A DNA stretch of 64,000 bases from the NCBI RefSeq assembly GCF_000233955.1, contig NZ_JH376599.1, forward strand, positions 2,277 through 66,276. Direction: 5' to 3'. A model generated the notes under the pieces. The model was not told the DNA's origin. It did no database searches and was given only the letters and a program-made list of their open reading frames with translations. A program made the position numbers and the translations under genes. This document shows, piece after piece, positions 1-9,337 of this stretch. Source of the DNA: Paraprevotella clara YIT 11840 (GTDB taxonomy: Bacteria > Bacteroidota > Bacteroidia > Bacteroidales > Bacteroidaceae). Positions within the stretch are counted from its first letter, which is position 1, and every line of letters starts with the position of its first letter.

Positions 1-28
1 CGGCCGTAATCCTAAGAGATTACGGCCG
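1..28 (-). terminator. Rho-independent terminator of ribH
   Basis: A perfect 10-bp GC-rich stem (CGGCCGTAAT pairing with ATTACGGCCG) encloses an 8-nt loop. It lies 21 nt beyond the ribH stop in the direction of transcription. The U-tract would fall outside the window, so only the hairpin is seen. Confidence 0.7.
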
Positions 29-49
29 CCGTTCATATAAGTTATGGCT

Positions 50-544
50 TTAGCCCTTGATGCGTCTTTTGTAGTCCACCATTTTAATGGCCGTTACGGC
101 ACATTCGTCGCCTTTGTTTCCCAAAATGCCTCCAGCACGGTCTTGTGCCTGTTGCAAATTGTTGCAAGTGAGCAGACCGTAGATGACAGGCACGTCGCCA
201 GTCGTGTTCAGTTCAGCTAATCCTTGGGTTGCTCCCTCACAGATGTAATCGAAGTGAGGGGTGTCGCCGCGAATCACGCAACCGATGGCTATCACGGCAT
301 CTACTTTACCGCTTTTTGCCATTTGAGCAGCACCGAATACCAATTCAAAACTGCCCGGCACGGTCATGACCAGAATATCTTCTTCGCTGACTCCATGTTT
401 GAGCAAGGTGGTTTGCGCACCTTCCAACAACGGACCGGTGATGTGGTGATTCCATTCGCTGACCACAATGCCGAAACGCATGCCTTTGGCGGAGGGGACG
501 GACTTGGGGTCGTATTCTGACAAGTTATGTAAATTCGTTGCCAT
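50..544 (-). CDS. ribH: 6,7-dimethyl-8-ribityllumazine synthase
   Basis: This is the penultimate enzyme of riboflavin synthesis. It condenses 5-amino-6-ribitylamino-uracil with 3,4-dihydroxy-2-butanone 4-phosphate to give lumazine in the cytoplasm. The 164-aa length is normal for the family. Visible hallmarks are the VSEWNHHI segment near residue 28, the PGSFEL motif near residue 63 and the [11 protein letters not shown] segment carrying the catalytic His. The gene ends in a hairpin and lies 22 nt downstream of a TPR protein gene on the same strand, so the two are probably cotranscribed. The ATG start fits the family N-terminus. Confidence 0.96.
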   Translation of the reverse strand: MATNLHNLSEYDPKSVPSAKGMRFGIVVSEWNHHITGPLLEGAQTTLLKHGVSEEDILVMTVPGSFELVFGAAQMAKSGKVDAVIAIGCVIRGDTPHFDYICEGATQGLAELNTTGDVPVIYGLLTCNNLQQAQDRAGGILGNKGDECAVTAIKMVDYKRRIKG

Positions 545-566
545 TTTCGCTTTGTGCTTTAGGACT

Positions 567-1244
567 TTATTCGCTTACGCGTTCGATATATTTGTCGATT
601 TCGGCATACTGCATAGAGTTCACATACTTGGTTTTGATCTCTTTGTAGCATTCCAAAGCCTTGTCTTTCTTTCCTTGCGATTCGAAAATCTCACCGGCCT
701 GAATCAGATAGAGCGGGCTGAGGCTGTTATTGTCTGCCTTTTTGGCTGCTTCCAATAAAGTGGAAGTCGCTTTGTCTAATTGGTCCAATTCTGCATAGCA
801 GTTGCCCAATGCACCGATGGCAGCAGGAGACACCATGGCATCGCCGCAATTCTTGAAATCTTCCAGACGGGTAACAGCTTCCTGATATTTACCCAATTTG
901 GCATAACTTAATCCGGCATAGAGCTGTGCCAGATTGCCGGCTTTCGTGCTTCCGTAGTCGTTTGCGATTTTCAAGAAACCGGGAAAGCCTTGTCCGTCAC
1001 CGTTCAACGCCTTTTCGTAGTTGTCCGAAGCAAAATATTGCTGTCCTTTGAACATCAGTTCATTGGCTTTGGCCTCGCGCGGTTCGCTTACGAAACTCCG
1101 ATAAAGGAAGTATCCGCCTACCAATACGACGATGGCGATGAAAACGTACATAATAGGCTTCTTGTATTTGTCGATGAAAGCCTCGGAAGAAATCAAAGTC
1201 TGTTCCACGTTGAGTGAATCATGCTGTGTCTTTTTGTTCGTCAT
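567..1244 (-). CDS. Membrane-anchored TPR protein (YfgM-like)
   Basis: A 225-aa protein with one transmembrane segment near residues 30-49 after a short polar cytoplasmic N-terminus, then tetratricopeptide-like helical repeats (for example the segments around [17 protein letters not shown] and [18 protein letters not shown]). The topology matches YfgM-type proteins that work beside the Sec translocon or BamB, but that role is inferred only from architecture. It is the first gene of a two-gene unit with ribH and has a good promoter upstream at 1315-1322. Confidence 0.8.
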   Translation of the reverse strand: MTNKKTQHDSLNVEQTLISSEAFIDKYKKPIMYVFIAIVVLVGGYFLYRSFVSEPREAKANELMFKGQQYFASDNYEKALNGDGQGFPGFLKIANDYGSTKAGNLAQLYAGLSYAKLGKYQEAVTRLEDFKNCGDAMVSPAAIGALGNCYAELDQLDKATSTLLEAAKKADNNSLSPLYLIQAGEIFESQGKKDKALECYKEIKTKYVNSMQYAEIDKYIERVSE

Positions 1245-1314
1245 TTTATTTGATGGTTTTATTATTATTTCCTGTTTTTCGTCCCGTAGTGCATGGTACG
1301 GGAATAAAGCGGAG

Positions 1315-1322
1315 CAAAAGTA
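1315..1322 (-). promoter_or_regulatory. Promoter -7 element (TACTTTTG) for the TPR-ribH unit
   Basis: The minus strand reads TACTTTTG, an exact match to the Bacteroidetes -7 consensus TAnnTTTG, about 70 nt upstream of the TPR gene start. The -33 partner is weak (TTTC near 1343-1346). Confidence 0.6.
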
Positions 1323-1385
1323 GCGAATTTCTCCCGTTTGATGAAATTTATAGGCTATTATTTTTAGGATTCGGGGGATAAACCT

Positions 1386-1393
1386 TAATTTTG
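1386..1393 (+). promoter_or_regulatory. Promoter -7 element (TAATTTTG) for recF
   Basis: TAATTTTG matches TAnnTTTG and ends 28 nt before the recF ATG. The expected -33 region is T-rich but has no exact TTTG. With the element at 1315-1322 it makes a divergent promoter region. Confidence 0.6.
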
Positions 1394-1421
1394 CAGGGTG
1401 ATTTAACGGGAAAACCTACGG

Positions 1422-2519
1422 ATGATACTGAAAAAAATTTCTGTCTTGAATTATAAGAACATAGCGCAGGCCGAGTTGGCCTTCTCTCCGAAGATGAATT
1501 GTTTCATCGGGCATAACGGTGAAGGAAAAACCAATTTGCTGGACGCTGTGTATTTTCTTTCCTTTTGTAAGAGTGCGACCAATTCCGTGGATTCCCAGAA
1601 TATCCGGCACGGTGAAGACTTCTTCATGTTGCAGGGGGAGTACGAACATGAGTCGGGAGAGCCGGAAGAGGTATATTGCGGATTGAAACGTAAACAGAAA
1701 AAGCGTTTTAAGCGTAATAAGAAAGAGTATAAAAGATTGTCGGAGCATATCGGGTTGGTGCCGGTAGTGCTTGTTTCTCCGGCCGATGCCGATTTGATTT
1801 CGGGGGGAAGTGAGGAGCGCCGCCGTTTTATGGACATGGTGATCGTGCAATATGACCATGAATATCTCGACGCGTTAGTGCGTTACAACAAGGCTTTGCA
1901 ACAGAGGAACGTATTGTTGAAACAGGAGGAAGAACCCGACGAAGCCTTGATGGGGCTATGGGAAGAAATGATGGCTCAGGAAGGGGAGAAGATATACGAG
2001 AAGCGAAAGGCTTACGTGGAGGAATTCATTCCGGTGTTTCAGGATTTCTATGCGCGGATTTCCCGTGGAAAAGAGCATGTGGGACTGCGTTATATTTCGC
2101 ATGGCCAGCGTGGGGAACTGTTGGACGTCATTCGTCGCGACCGTGCCAAGGACCGGATTATGGGATATTCCCTGCATGGTGTCCATAAGGATGATTTGGA
2201 GATGACCTTGGGAGAGTTCCCGATAAAACGGGAGGGTTCTCAGGGGCAGAACAAAACCTATTTGATTGCTTTGAAGTTGGCGCAGTTTGATTTCTTGCGC
2301 CGTACGGGAAGCCGTACCACTCCTTTATTGTTGCTGGACGATATTTTCGACAAGTTGGATGCCGACCGCGTGGAGCAGATTGTCAAATTGGTTTCCGGCG
2401 AACAGTTCGGGCAAATCTTCGTGACGGATACCAATCGTGAACATCTGGACCGTATTTTGGAGAAGACGGACGAAGACTACAAGCTCTTTTATGTGGAAAA
2501 CGGGGAAATCAAAGCATGA
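1422..2519 (+). CDS. recF: DNA replication and repair protein RecF
   Basis: A 365-aa SMC-like ATPase that binds gapped DNA and, with RecO and RecR, loads RecA onto single strands. The Walker A loop GHNGEGKTN is at residues 30-38, the ABC signature SQGQNKT near 273-279, and the Walker B segment LLLLDDIFDKLD near 302-313. Length and domain order match full-length RecF. The stop overlaps the start of the next gene by 4 nt (ATGA), so the two are translationally coupled. RecF next to a DciA-like gene is a common bacterial arrangement. Confidence 0.96.
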   Translation: MILKKISVLNYKNIAQAELAFSPKMNCFIGHNGEGKTNLLDAVYFLSFCKSATNSVDSQNIRHGEDFFMLQGEYEHESGEPEEVYCGLKRKQKKRFKRNKKEYKRLSEHIGLVPVVLVSPADADLISGGSEERRRFMDMVIVQYDHEYLDALVRYNKALQQRNVLLKQEEEPDEALMGLWEEMMAQEGEKIYEKRKAYVEEFIPVFQDFYARISRGKEHVGLRYISHGQRGELLDVIRRDRAKDRIMGYSLHGVHKDDLEMTLGEFPIKREGSQGQNKTYLIALKLAQFDFLRRTGSRTTPLLLLDDIFDKLDADRVEQIVKLVSGEQFGQIFVTDTNREHLDRILEKTDEDYKLFYVENGEIKA

Positions 2520-2806
2520 GACGGAACAAGGCGGAATGCATAGGCGACATCATCCGGCAATATCTTCGGCAGGAAGGGTTGGAGACACCGTTGAATGAGA
2601 CCCGGATGGCGGCGGCTTGGTCCGAAGTGATGGGGCAGGCTATTGCCCGGTACACTGGGGATGTTTTCGTGAAAAATCAGGTGTTATACGTTCATTTAAA
2701 GTCGCCTGCTCTCAGAGCCAATCTGATGATGGGACGGGAAGCATTGGTGCGCAAACTGAATGAATACGTGGGAGCACAAGTCATTCAGAGTATTGTGTTC
2801 CGTTGA
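2516..2806 (+). CDS. DUF721 protein, DciA-like
   Basis: A 96-aa protein of the DUF721 family, whose characterised members (DciA) help load the replicative helicase. The recognisable parts are an N-terminal helix, the W-x-E-VMGQAIARYT segment and the C-terminal LRANLMMGREALVRKLNEY region. It overlaps recF by 4 nt and is convergent with the cyclo-ligase gene, leaving 7 nt between the stops. Helicase loading is inferred from family membership. Confidence 0.85.
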   Translation: MRRNKAECIGDIIRQYLRQEGLETPLNETRMAAAWSEVMGQAIARYTGDVFVKNQVLYVHLKSPALRANLMMGREALVRKLNEYVGAQVIQSIVFR

Positions 2807-2813
2807 CAAAGAC

Positions 2814-3344
2814 TCAAAGAATCTCGTCCATAGGGATGTCATGAGGCTCGGTAGGAACATGCTCTACCCGCTGGAAATCGAAGCAAACTCCTATTTTATA
2901 TATATTGTAATGTTGCAACCGCGTCAGTAAGCGGTCGTAAAAACCTTGTCCGCGTCCCAAGCGATTCCCCTCTGTATCGAAGGCCACTCCCGGGATGACG
3001 GCTAAATCAATGGAAGCGTAATCAGTGAAAACCTCTCCCGTAGATTCCTGAATGCCGAAAGCCCCCGTTTCGAGGTGGTCCTCGGCAGCATAACGGTGCA
3101 ATTCTATATCTTTTCCTTTTACGGTTGGGAGTAATATACATTTGCGCAAACTCCAGTAGTGTACGAAATCTTGCGTATCCACTTCATCCGGCAATGAGTG
3201 GTATAGCAATACGGTACGTGCCGCGATAAAGCGCGGATGAACCGCCAAACGTCTCAAAATAGGACCTGAAAGATCGAGTATGGCAGCCCGTGAGGTCTCT
3301 TTCTTATTCTGGGCGATAAGCGTCCTTAGTTCTTTTTTATCCAT
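2814..3344 (-). CDS. fau: 5-formyltetrahydrofolate cyclo-ligase
   Basis: This ATP-dependent enzyme converts 5-formyl-THF to 5,10-methenyl-THF in the one-carbon pool. The GNRLGRGQGFYDRLL segment is the family signature (substrate and Mg-ATP binding), and the VAVIPGVAFD-like strand precedes it. I chose the ATG at 3344 (MDKKELR, 176 aa). Another ATG lies at 3350, and a TTG at 3356 is less likely. The start lies only 16 nt beyond a strong terminator hairpin at 3361-3400, so its promoter is unclear. Confidence 0.9.
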   Translation of the reverse strand: MDKKELRTLIAQNKKETSRAAILDLSGPILRRLAVHPRFIAARTVLLYHSLPDEVDTQDFVHYWSLRKCILLPTVKGKDIELHRYAAEDHLETGAFGIQESTGEVFTDYASIDLAVIPGVAFDTEGNRLGRGQGFYDRLLTRLQHYNIYKIGVCFDFQRVEHVPTEPHDIPMDEIL

Positions 3345-3360
3345 AAGCATAGTCAAAACT

Positions 3361-3400
3361 CGGGAAAGCTATGGTATCGCAGGATGCCATAGCTTTCCCG
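3361..3400 (-). terminator. Terminator downstream of the S41 protease gene
   Basis: A perfect 14-bp stem (CGGGAAAGCTATGG and its complement) with a 12-nt loop, followed on the minus strand by AGTTTTG. It starts 8 nt after the protease stop codon and closes the long leftward gene run that begins near 12.6 kb. Confidence 0.75.
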
Positions 3401-3408
3401 ATAATTTT

Positions 3409-5058
3409 TTATTTTTTATTTTCTGAGGGTGCCTTTTGAGGAGCTTCCGGGAAAGCTTTTCCTTCCTCCAGAACCTTAATTGCACGTTCTACTACAGCGT
3501 CATCGCTGTTGATGAATTCGTAGAATTGTTCTGTTTCCTTTACGTTATTGATGATAGAGGCGTAGAGGCTTTTTCTGAAAAGTTTACGTGACTTGTAGAG
3601 CATCAGGTTGCGCCGGCGTAATCCTCTGTGTTGGGCGAAGTCGGCAAATTTGCCGACTATATTTTGCCGGTCCAGATAACGGACGAGCTCTTCGTTCGTT
3701 TCCAGTTCGTTCAATTCCTGGCGATGGCTGTCGGCGAAGTTGAACGCATACTGGTATATCAATCCGCTTATTAATGCTTCTTTGTAGTATGAAGTCACGT
3801 CGGAAGTGTCTTCGGGTACGAAGATGTCCGGCATGATGCCTCCGCTACCGTATACCGTGCGTCCCAAGCGTGTCTTGAATTGAGGGCCGCTCTGCTTGAT
3901 GCTGTCCTGCGAGAAGAACTCTCCACGTTCGTAACGTTCTATCAGGTCGTTTTCATATTCCTCTCCGTGTCCTTTTTCGTAAGGCTTTTGGATGCACCGT
4001 CCCGAAGGTGTGTAATACCGCGCGATAGTCAGGCGAATCATGCTGCCGTCACGGAATTCTATGGGTTGCTGTACCAATCCTTTCCCATACGTACGGCGGC
4101 CTATGATCGTCCCCCTGTCATTGTCTTGTATGGCACCGGCGAAGATTTCGCTGGCCGATGCCGACCCCTCGTTGACCAATACCGTCAGGGGCAGATTGGG
4201 GAAGGCCCCGCGTCCGTCGCTTTTGTATTCTTCACGAGGAAATTTGCGTCCCTCCGTGTAGAGAATCAAACGGTTCTTGGGTAAGAAGATGTTGGCCATT
4301 TGTATGGCGGTCTGCATGATTCCCCCTGTGTTATCACGCAGGTCTATGACCAGGTTTTTAAAGCCTTTTTGATTCAGTTCGGCCAAAGCGACCAATAACT
4401 CGGGGTAGGTCGTTTCGCTGAAACTTTTGATTTTGACATATCCGGTTTCGGGGGTAAGCATGTAAGTAGCTTCTATGCTGTGTACCGGAATGTCACCTCG
4501 TGTGATGGTGTAGTAGAGGGGCTTCTTCTCTCCCATGCGCTGGATGCCTAATTTTACTTTGGTTCCTTTTTTGCCCTTCATGAGTTTCATGCAGTCTTCG
4601 GCCGTGATTTCTTTGGCCGTGATGTCTTTTCCGTCCACATTGACAATACGGTCTCCTGCCAGCAATCCTACCTTTTCAGAAGGCCCGCCTTTAATGACAC
4701 TGATGATACGTGCCGTATCGTTTTGTTTGGTGAATGATACCCCGATACCGGAGAAACTTCCTTTCAGGCTTTCCACCGAGGCTTCCGCGTCTTTGGCTCG
4801 GATATAGCCCGAGTGCGGATCCAATTCCGCCAATATGCGGGGCATGGCTTGCTCCACGAGTTCGGTCATATTGACCGTGTCTACATATTGGTCGTCGATG
4901 ATACGCAACAAGTCGTTCACCTTGTTACTGTTCGTATTGATGATGTTCAGCCGGTTTCCCGAGAAATGGTTGGCATAGAACGTTCCTATCAATATTCCTG
5001 CCACAAGGCATAATGCCAATAGGATAGGCGTAAATCGCGATGAACTATTCTGATTCAT
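3409..5058 (-). CDS. C-terminal processing protease (S41 family, CtpA-like)
   Basis: A 549-aa periplasmic serine protease. A signal anchor (FTPILLALCLVAGILIGTFYA) covers about residues 9-29, followed by a PDZ domain (about 85-170) and the S41 catalytic domain. The GSASASE motif puts the nucleophile at about Ser301, and Lys326 in TYGKG lies 25 residues later, the spacing of the Tsp/CtpA Ser-Lys dyad. The frame is open for 97 codons further upstream, but that stretch overlaps the dCMP deaminase gene. The ATG at 5058, 14 nt after that gene's stop, gives the correct N-terminus. A C-terminal extension of about 170 residues follows the catalytic core. Confidence 0.93.
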   Translation of the reverse strand: MNQNSSSRFTPILLALCLVAGILIGTFYANHFSGNRLNIINTNSNKVNDLLRIIDDQYVDTVNMTELVEQAMPRILAELDPHSGYIRAKDAEASVESLKGSFSGIGVSFTKQNDTARIISVIKGGPSEKVGLLAGDRIVNVDGKDITAKEITAEDCMKLMKGKKGTKVKLGIQRMGEKKPLYYTITRGDIPVHSIEATYMLTPETGYVKIKSFSETTYPELLVALAELNQKGFKNLVIDLRDNTGGIMQTAIQMANIFLPKNRLILYTEGRKFPREEYKSDGRGAFPNLPLTVLVNEGSASASEIFAGAIQDNDRGTIIGRRTYGKGLVQQPIEFRDGSMIRLTIARYYTPSGRCIQKPYEKGHGEEYENDLIERYERGEFFSQDSIKQSGPQFKTRLGRTVYGSGGIMPDIFVPEDTSDVTSYYKEALISGLIYQYAFNFADSHRQELNELETNEELVRYLDRQNIVGKFADFAQHRGLRRRNLMLYKSRKLFRKSLYASIINNVKETEQFYEFINSDDAVVERAIKVLEEGKAFPEAPQKAPSENKK

Positions 5059-5072
5059 AAATACATGTTTTT

Positions 5073-5522
5073 TTAAAGTTCTTCTGTCGGAGTGTCCAAT
5101 GGTAGGTAATGTACTTCTATACCGGCTCTTTGGAGCAGGTCGATACCGTCTGTTAGCCGGTATTGTCGGGCATAAAAAACCCTCTTGATGCCGGACTGTA
5201 TGATAAGCTTGGAGCATTCGATACAAGGAGCGTCTGTGACGTACAAGGTGGCTCCTTCGCTGTTGTTTCCAGACCGTGCGATCTTGGTGATGGCATTGGC
5301 TTCGGCATGTAGTACGTAGGGTTTGGTCAGATGGTTTTCGTCTTCGCACACGTTTTCGAATCCTGCCGGTGTGCCGTTGTAGCCATCGGAAATAATCATT
5401 TTGTCTTTCACGATGAGGGCTCCTACTTTGCGTCGTTCACAGTAACTGTTTTCCGCCCATATCCGGGCCATACGCAAATAGCGCAGGTCCAATTCATGCT
5501 TTTTTTCTTCCGGAGTTTTCAT
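5073..5522 (-). CDS. Deoxycytidylate (dCMP) deaminase, ComEB-like
   Basis: A zinc-dependent deaminase that converts dCMP to dUMP for thymidylate synthesis. The zinc site is visible as H72-A-E74 and P99-C100-x-x-C103. The 149-aa length is typical for bacterial dCMP deaminase or ComEB. Upstream is the M3 peptidase stop-to-start junction of 7 nt and downstream the S41 protease, so it sits inside a polycistronic run with no functional link that I can see. Confidence 0.92.
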   Translation of the reverse strand: MKTPEEKKHELDLRYLRMARIWAENSYCERRKVGALIVKDKMIISDGYNGTPAGFENVCEDENHLTKPYVLHAEANAITKIARSGNNSEGATLYVTDAPCIECSKLIIQSGIKRVFYARQYRLTDGIDLLQRAGIEVHYLPLDTPTEEL

Positions 5523-5529
5523 GTTTCTC

Positions 5530-7608
5530 TCAAGCTTTGTTTATGGGTTTGAAACCGTTTCGTTGTAGCAGGGCGTCTATGGTGGGGGCTTGTCCGCGGA
5601 ACCGTTTATATAATGTCATAGGAGGTTCCGTGCCTCCCTTCGACAGGATATTGTCGCGGAAACTTTGTGCTACCTCCCGGTTGAATATACCTTTTTCCTT
5701 GAACAGGGAGAAGGCGTCCGCATCCAGGACTTCCGCCCATTTGTAACTGTAATATCCGGCTGCATAGCCTCCGGACATGATATGTCCGAACTGTACGCTC
5801 ATACAGGTCTCTTCCGGTTGCGGCAACAACTGTGCCGCTTCCCACGCGCGTTTTTCAAACGAAAGCACGTCTTCCTCGAAAGGTTTGTCCTGTGTATAAT
5901 AAGCCATGTCCAACAGACCGAAACTGACCTGGCGGATACAAGCATAAGCCGCGTTGAAATTGCGACTCTTGATAATCCGGTCGATAAACTCTTCCGGAAG
6001 CGGTTCACCCGTCTGGTAGTGTTGGGCAAAGGTATTTAAAAAATCGCGTTCTACGGCAAAATTTTCCATAATTTGTGACGGAAGTTCCACAAAATCCCAA
6101 TAGACACTCGTACCGCTGAGACTTTCGAAGCGCGTATTGGCGAATATGCCGTGTAAGGCATGTCCAAATTCGTGTAGGAATGTTTCTACCTCTCCTAAAG
6201 TGAGTAAGGCCGGTTTGCTCTCTGTCGGCTTGGTCAGATTCATGGTGACGGACACATGAGGACGATGATTGATGCCTTCCTCGTCTATCCACTGGTCTTT
6301 GTAGGAAGTCATCCAGGCACCGCTTTGTTTGCCTTTCCGGGGATGGAAATCCGTGTACAATACGGCTAAGAAAGTTCCGTCTTTGTCAAACACTTCGTAT
6401 GCCGTCACGTCCGGATGGTATACCGGAATGTCGGTATTCTCCTTGAAGGTGATACCGTACAGGCGGGAAGCCAGTCCGAAGACGCCTTGTTTGACGCGTG
6501 ACAGTTCGAAATACGGGCGTAGCATTTCGGCATCCAGATTGTACTTCTCCAGTTGTAATTTATGGGCATAATAACCGAAATCCCAAGGTTGCAGGACGAA
6601 ATCCTCTCCTTCTTTTTCACGGGCCTTTCTCTCCACTTCTTTCACTTCTTCCCGTGCCGTGGGCAGGTAAGCTTCCAACAAGTCGTTCAACAGTTGGTAA
6701 ACATTCCGGCTGTTTTCTGCCATACGTTTTTTCAATACGAAGTCGGCGTAGGTGGGGTAGCCCAACAGTTGTGCCCGTTCGCGTCGCAGGTTGACGATAC
6801 GCTTGACGATTTCAAGGTTGTTGTATTCGTTGTCGTGCGTGCAGATGGTATTCCGTGCCATATACATTTTCCGGCGGAGTTCCCGATTGTCGGCGTAGGT
6901 CATGAACGGATTGTAGCTCGGGGCGTGCAGGGTGAAGACCCATCCCTCCAAATCCTTTTCCTTGGCAGCCAATGCGGCAGCTTCGACAGCAGATTCCGGA
7001 AGGCCGGCCAAATCCTTTTCGTCTGTCAGGTGGAGTTGGAAATTGTTGGTTTCTTTCAGATTATTCTGTGAGAATTGCAAAGTCAACTGGCTCAGTTCCT
7101 TGCTGAGTGCGCGGAACTTTTCTTTGTCCTCGGCCGGAAGGTTAGCTCCGTTGCGTATGAAGCCGTCGTAACTCTTGTCTAAAAGCATTTGTTCTTCAGG
7201 CGTCAATTCACGGTGGTTTTCGTACACGGCCTTTATCCGGGCGAACAGTTTCTCGTTCAGCAGGATGTTGTTGGCATGTTCCGTCAATATCGGTGACATT
7301 TTCTGTGCCAACTCGTCCATCTCGTCGTTGGTTTCTGCACTCAGCAGGTTGAAGAACACATTGCTCACCCGGCTCAGCAGGTTGTCGGGGACGCTGAATG
7401 ATATGGTGTTGTCGAACGTGGGCGGTTCCGGATTTTGGATGATGGTGTCCGTCAGTTCGTCATCTTGCCGTATGCCTTCCATGAAAGCCGGTTCGTAATC
7501 TTCGAGGTGTATCCGGTCGAAAGGTGCCGTGTCGTGAGGCGTTCCGTAGGAAGAGCTGAAAAACGGATTTTTTCTTTCTTCGGTTTTGTTTTCTTGTATG
7601 ATGTCCAT
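5530..7608 (-). CDS. M3 family metallopeptidase (Dcp / oligopeptidase A-like)
   Basis: A 692-aa zinc peptidase of the thimet/Dcp family that degrades oligopeptides or dipeptides. The zinc motif HEFGH is at residues 479-483, followed by the downstream Glu in the FESLSGTSVYWDFVELPSQ region, where the E in VELPSQ is the expected third ligand. No signal peptide is seen, which suggests a cytoplasmic enzyme. The N-terminal NPFFSSSYGTPHDTAPFDRI segment is typical of Bacteroides Dcp homologues. It lies 17 nt downstream of the Crp/Fnr gene. Confidence 0.93.
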   Translation of the reverse strand: MDIIQENKTEERKNPFFSSSYGTPHDTAPFDRIHLEDYEPAFMEGIRQDDELTDTIIQNPEPPTFDNTISFSVPDNLLSRVSNVFFNLLSAETNDEMDELAQKMSPILTEHANNILLNEKLFARIKAVYENHRELTPEEQMLLDKSYDGFIRNGANLPAEDKEKFRALSKELSQLTLQFSQNNLKETNNFQLHLTDEKDLAGLPESAVEAAALAAKEKDLEGWVFTLHAPSYNPFMTYADNRELRRKMYMARNTICTHDNEYNNLEIVKRIVNLRRERAQLLGYPTYADFVLKKRMAENSRNVYQLLNDLLEAYLPTAREEVKEVERKAREKEGEDFVLQPWDFGYYAHKLQLEKYNLDAEMLRPYFELSRVKQGVFGLASRLYGITFKENTDIPVYHPDVTAYEVFDKDGTFLAVLYTDFHPRKGKQSGAWMTSYKDQWIDEEGINHRPHVSVTMNLTKPTESKPALLTLGEVETFLHEFGHALHGIFANTRFESLSGTSVYWDFVELPSQIMENFAVERDFLNTFAQHYQTGEPLPEEFIDRIIKSRNFNAAYACIRQVSFGLLDMAYYTQDKPFEEDVLSFEKRAWEAAQLLPQPEETCMSVQFGHIMSGGYAAGYYSYKWAEVLDADAFSLFKEKGIFNREVAQSFRDNILSKGGTEPPMTLYKRFRGQAPTIDALLQRNGFKPINKA

Positions 7609-7625
7609 GTCGATATTTGTATTTT

Positions 7626-8300
7626 TTAGGAGGCCTGAATCAATTTCTCCAAGGCCGGTATGATAATTTTCCTTCTTTTTAATAAGACTAAGTTTTCTTT
7701 TTGTAAACGGTTCAGAGCGCGTGACACGTTCATGCGTGGTTCATTGATTTGCAATCCAAGGTCTTCCATGCTGATTTCCAAAATCTTTTCTCCGGCGGGG
7801 TATACGCTGCGGGAGTGAATGAAATTGACGATACGTTTCTCCGTATTCCCTGAAAGGTTATGCCATAGCCATCTTCCCTGACGGTAGATATAGGTAGACA
7901 AGAGGTTGATCATGTTAAGCCGGAATACCTCGAAACGGCTGAACAACAAGGTTACCCCGTCTTTGGGAATGATCAGGGCGCGTATGTCTGTCTGTGCCGT
8001 ATAAGTATGCGTGTAGCGTGGAGTAATGCCGTACAGAGCTTCCGGTTGTAGAGCTACCGGCGACTGTAGCCGTTCGTAGAATGCGAAACGGTTGTTGTCC
8101 GACCGGGTACGCATCCCGATGGTACCGCGGAAAGCCAGTATCAACTGTCGGCAGGGGTGGTCCTGTTCTGCCAGGTTCTCTCCTTCGGCATATTGGACGA
8201 TCCGGTGAGGGACAGACGTGGAAAATTGTGTCAATTCACTTTTTCCGATGCCTTGAAACAAGGGGAGGGCGGTCAAAGTGTCCAATGTAAAGTTTTCCAT
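7626..8300 (-). CDS. Crp/Fnr family transcriptional regulator
   Basis: A 224-aa protein with an N-terminal cyclic-nucleotide-binding-like beta-roll (about residues 10-120), a long dimerisation helix (about 125-145) and a C-terminal winged helix, including the ISMEDLGLQINEPRMNVSRALNRLQKENLV segment. There is no Fnr-type cysteine cluster at the N-terminus, so its ligand cannot be predicted. It lies 11 nt downstream of apbE and may regulate its own operon, which is inference. Confidence 0.88.
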   Translation of the reverse strand: MENFTLDTLTALPLFQGIGKSELTQFSTSVPHRIVQYAEGENLAEQDHPCRQLILAFRGTIGMRTRSDNNRFAFYERLQSPVALQPEALYGITPRYTHTYTAQTDIRALIIPKDGVTLLFSRFEVFRLNMINLLSTYIYRQGRWLWHNLSGNTEKRIVNFIHSRSVYPAGEKILEISMEDLGLQINEPRMNVSRALNRLQKENLVLLKRRKIIIPALEKLIQAS

Positions 8301-8311
8301 ATCTGTCTGTT

Positions 8312-9337
8312 TTATCGGTCCATCATCGTTTGGAGGGCCGGGGTTGTGTACACTTGGTTCTTCCCTTTCTCGTCCGCATAGATAAGGTAAGCTTGTATGT
8401 CGGGAGTGGACTGCAATATCTTTTTAGCCTGTTCCAATCCCAAAACCATGAATGCCGTAGCGTATGCGTCGGCGGTAGCGCAGTCTTTGGCCAGTACGGT
8501 GGACGACAGAATGGAATGCTGTACAGGATAACCTGTGTGCGGGTCTATGGTATGTGCATACTTTTTTCCATCTTTGTAGTAGAAGTTACGGTAATTTCCG
8601 GAAGTGGCAATACCGAGGTCCGTGACGTTCAATATGGTTTGGATTTCATTGTTGACATTCAATGAGTCGTCTATGGGCTTATTGATGCCCACTTTCCATT
8701 TTTGTTCTTTTGGACTGAGACCTTTCACCACGATTTCCCCTCCGATTTCAATCATGTAGTTCCGGATGCCTTTACGGTCGAACAGGCGGGCTACCGCATC
8801 ACTGCCGTATCCTTTGGCAATGGCACTGCAATCCAATATTACCCGAGGATCCTGTTTCACAATCTTTCCGTTTTCCAAAGCCACCTTTTCAAATCCTACG
8901 AACGAAAGAATGCTGTCGATTTGTGCAGGAGTAAGGTCCTGCCCGTTTTTGAAGCCGAACCCCCAGGCATTGACCAACGGTGCGACGGTTATGTCGAATG
9001 CGCCGTAGGTATGTTCGCTGATGGTTTTGGCCAGTTGGAATACGTGGACGAACATGCTGTCCGGGGTAACTTCCTCATTCCGGTTGATTCGGCTAATGAC
9101 CGATTCTTTATTGAAGGGGGAGAGAGAGACATCCACTTTTCGTAATTCGGCTTCGATTTCCTTTTGCAGACTCGAATCGCATTGGTAGGTTACGTGGTAA
9201 AACGTGCCGAAAATGGCTCCTTCTTCCCGTTGGAAAGGAATGTTGGAATGTGGGCTGCGTATGGCATATATCGTGCCGATAACCAGCAGGATGAGAAAAG
9301 GCAGTTGCCAGCGTAGTTTTTTTCTTTTATCGTTCAT
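8312..9337 (-). CDS. apbE: FAD:protein FMN transferase (ApbE)
   Basis: Transfers FMN covalently to Thr or Ser of target proteins such as Rnf/Nqr subunits outside the cytoplasmic membrane. An N-terminal membrane segment lies near residues 10-28. The ApbE signatures are present: FNKESVISRIN, DCSAIAKGYGSDAV, GGEIVVKG, HTIDPHTGYPV and the Mg-binding DCATADAYATAFMVLG. I chose the ATG at 9337 because it forms a 4-nt ATGA overlap with the mntP stop; an ATG two codons upstream (9343) is possible. The protein is 341 aa. Confidence 0.94.
   Translation of the reverse strand: MNDKRKKLRWQLPFLILLVIGTIYAIRSPHSNIPFQREEGAIFGTFYHVTYQCDSSLQKEIEAELRKVDVSLSPFNKESVISRINRNEEVTPDSMFVHVFQLAKTISEHTYGAFDITVAPLVNAWGFGFKNGQDLTPAQIDSILSFVGFEKVALENGKIVKQDPRVILDCSAIAKGYGSDAVARLFDRKGIRNYMIEIGGEIVVKGLSPKEQKWKVGINKPIDDSLNVNNEIQTILNVTDLGIATSGNYRNFYYKDGKKYAHTIDPHTGYPVQHSILSSTVLAKDCATADAYATAFMVLGLEQAKKILQSTPDIQAYLIYADEKGKNQVYTTPALQTMMDR

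Noticed and set aside
5059-5349. N-terminal extension of the S41 protease upstream of 5058
   Set aside because: It is Arg/Ser/His-rich, overlaps the dCMP deaminase gene, and a proper signal anchor starts at 5058.
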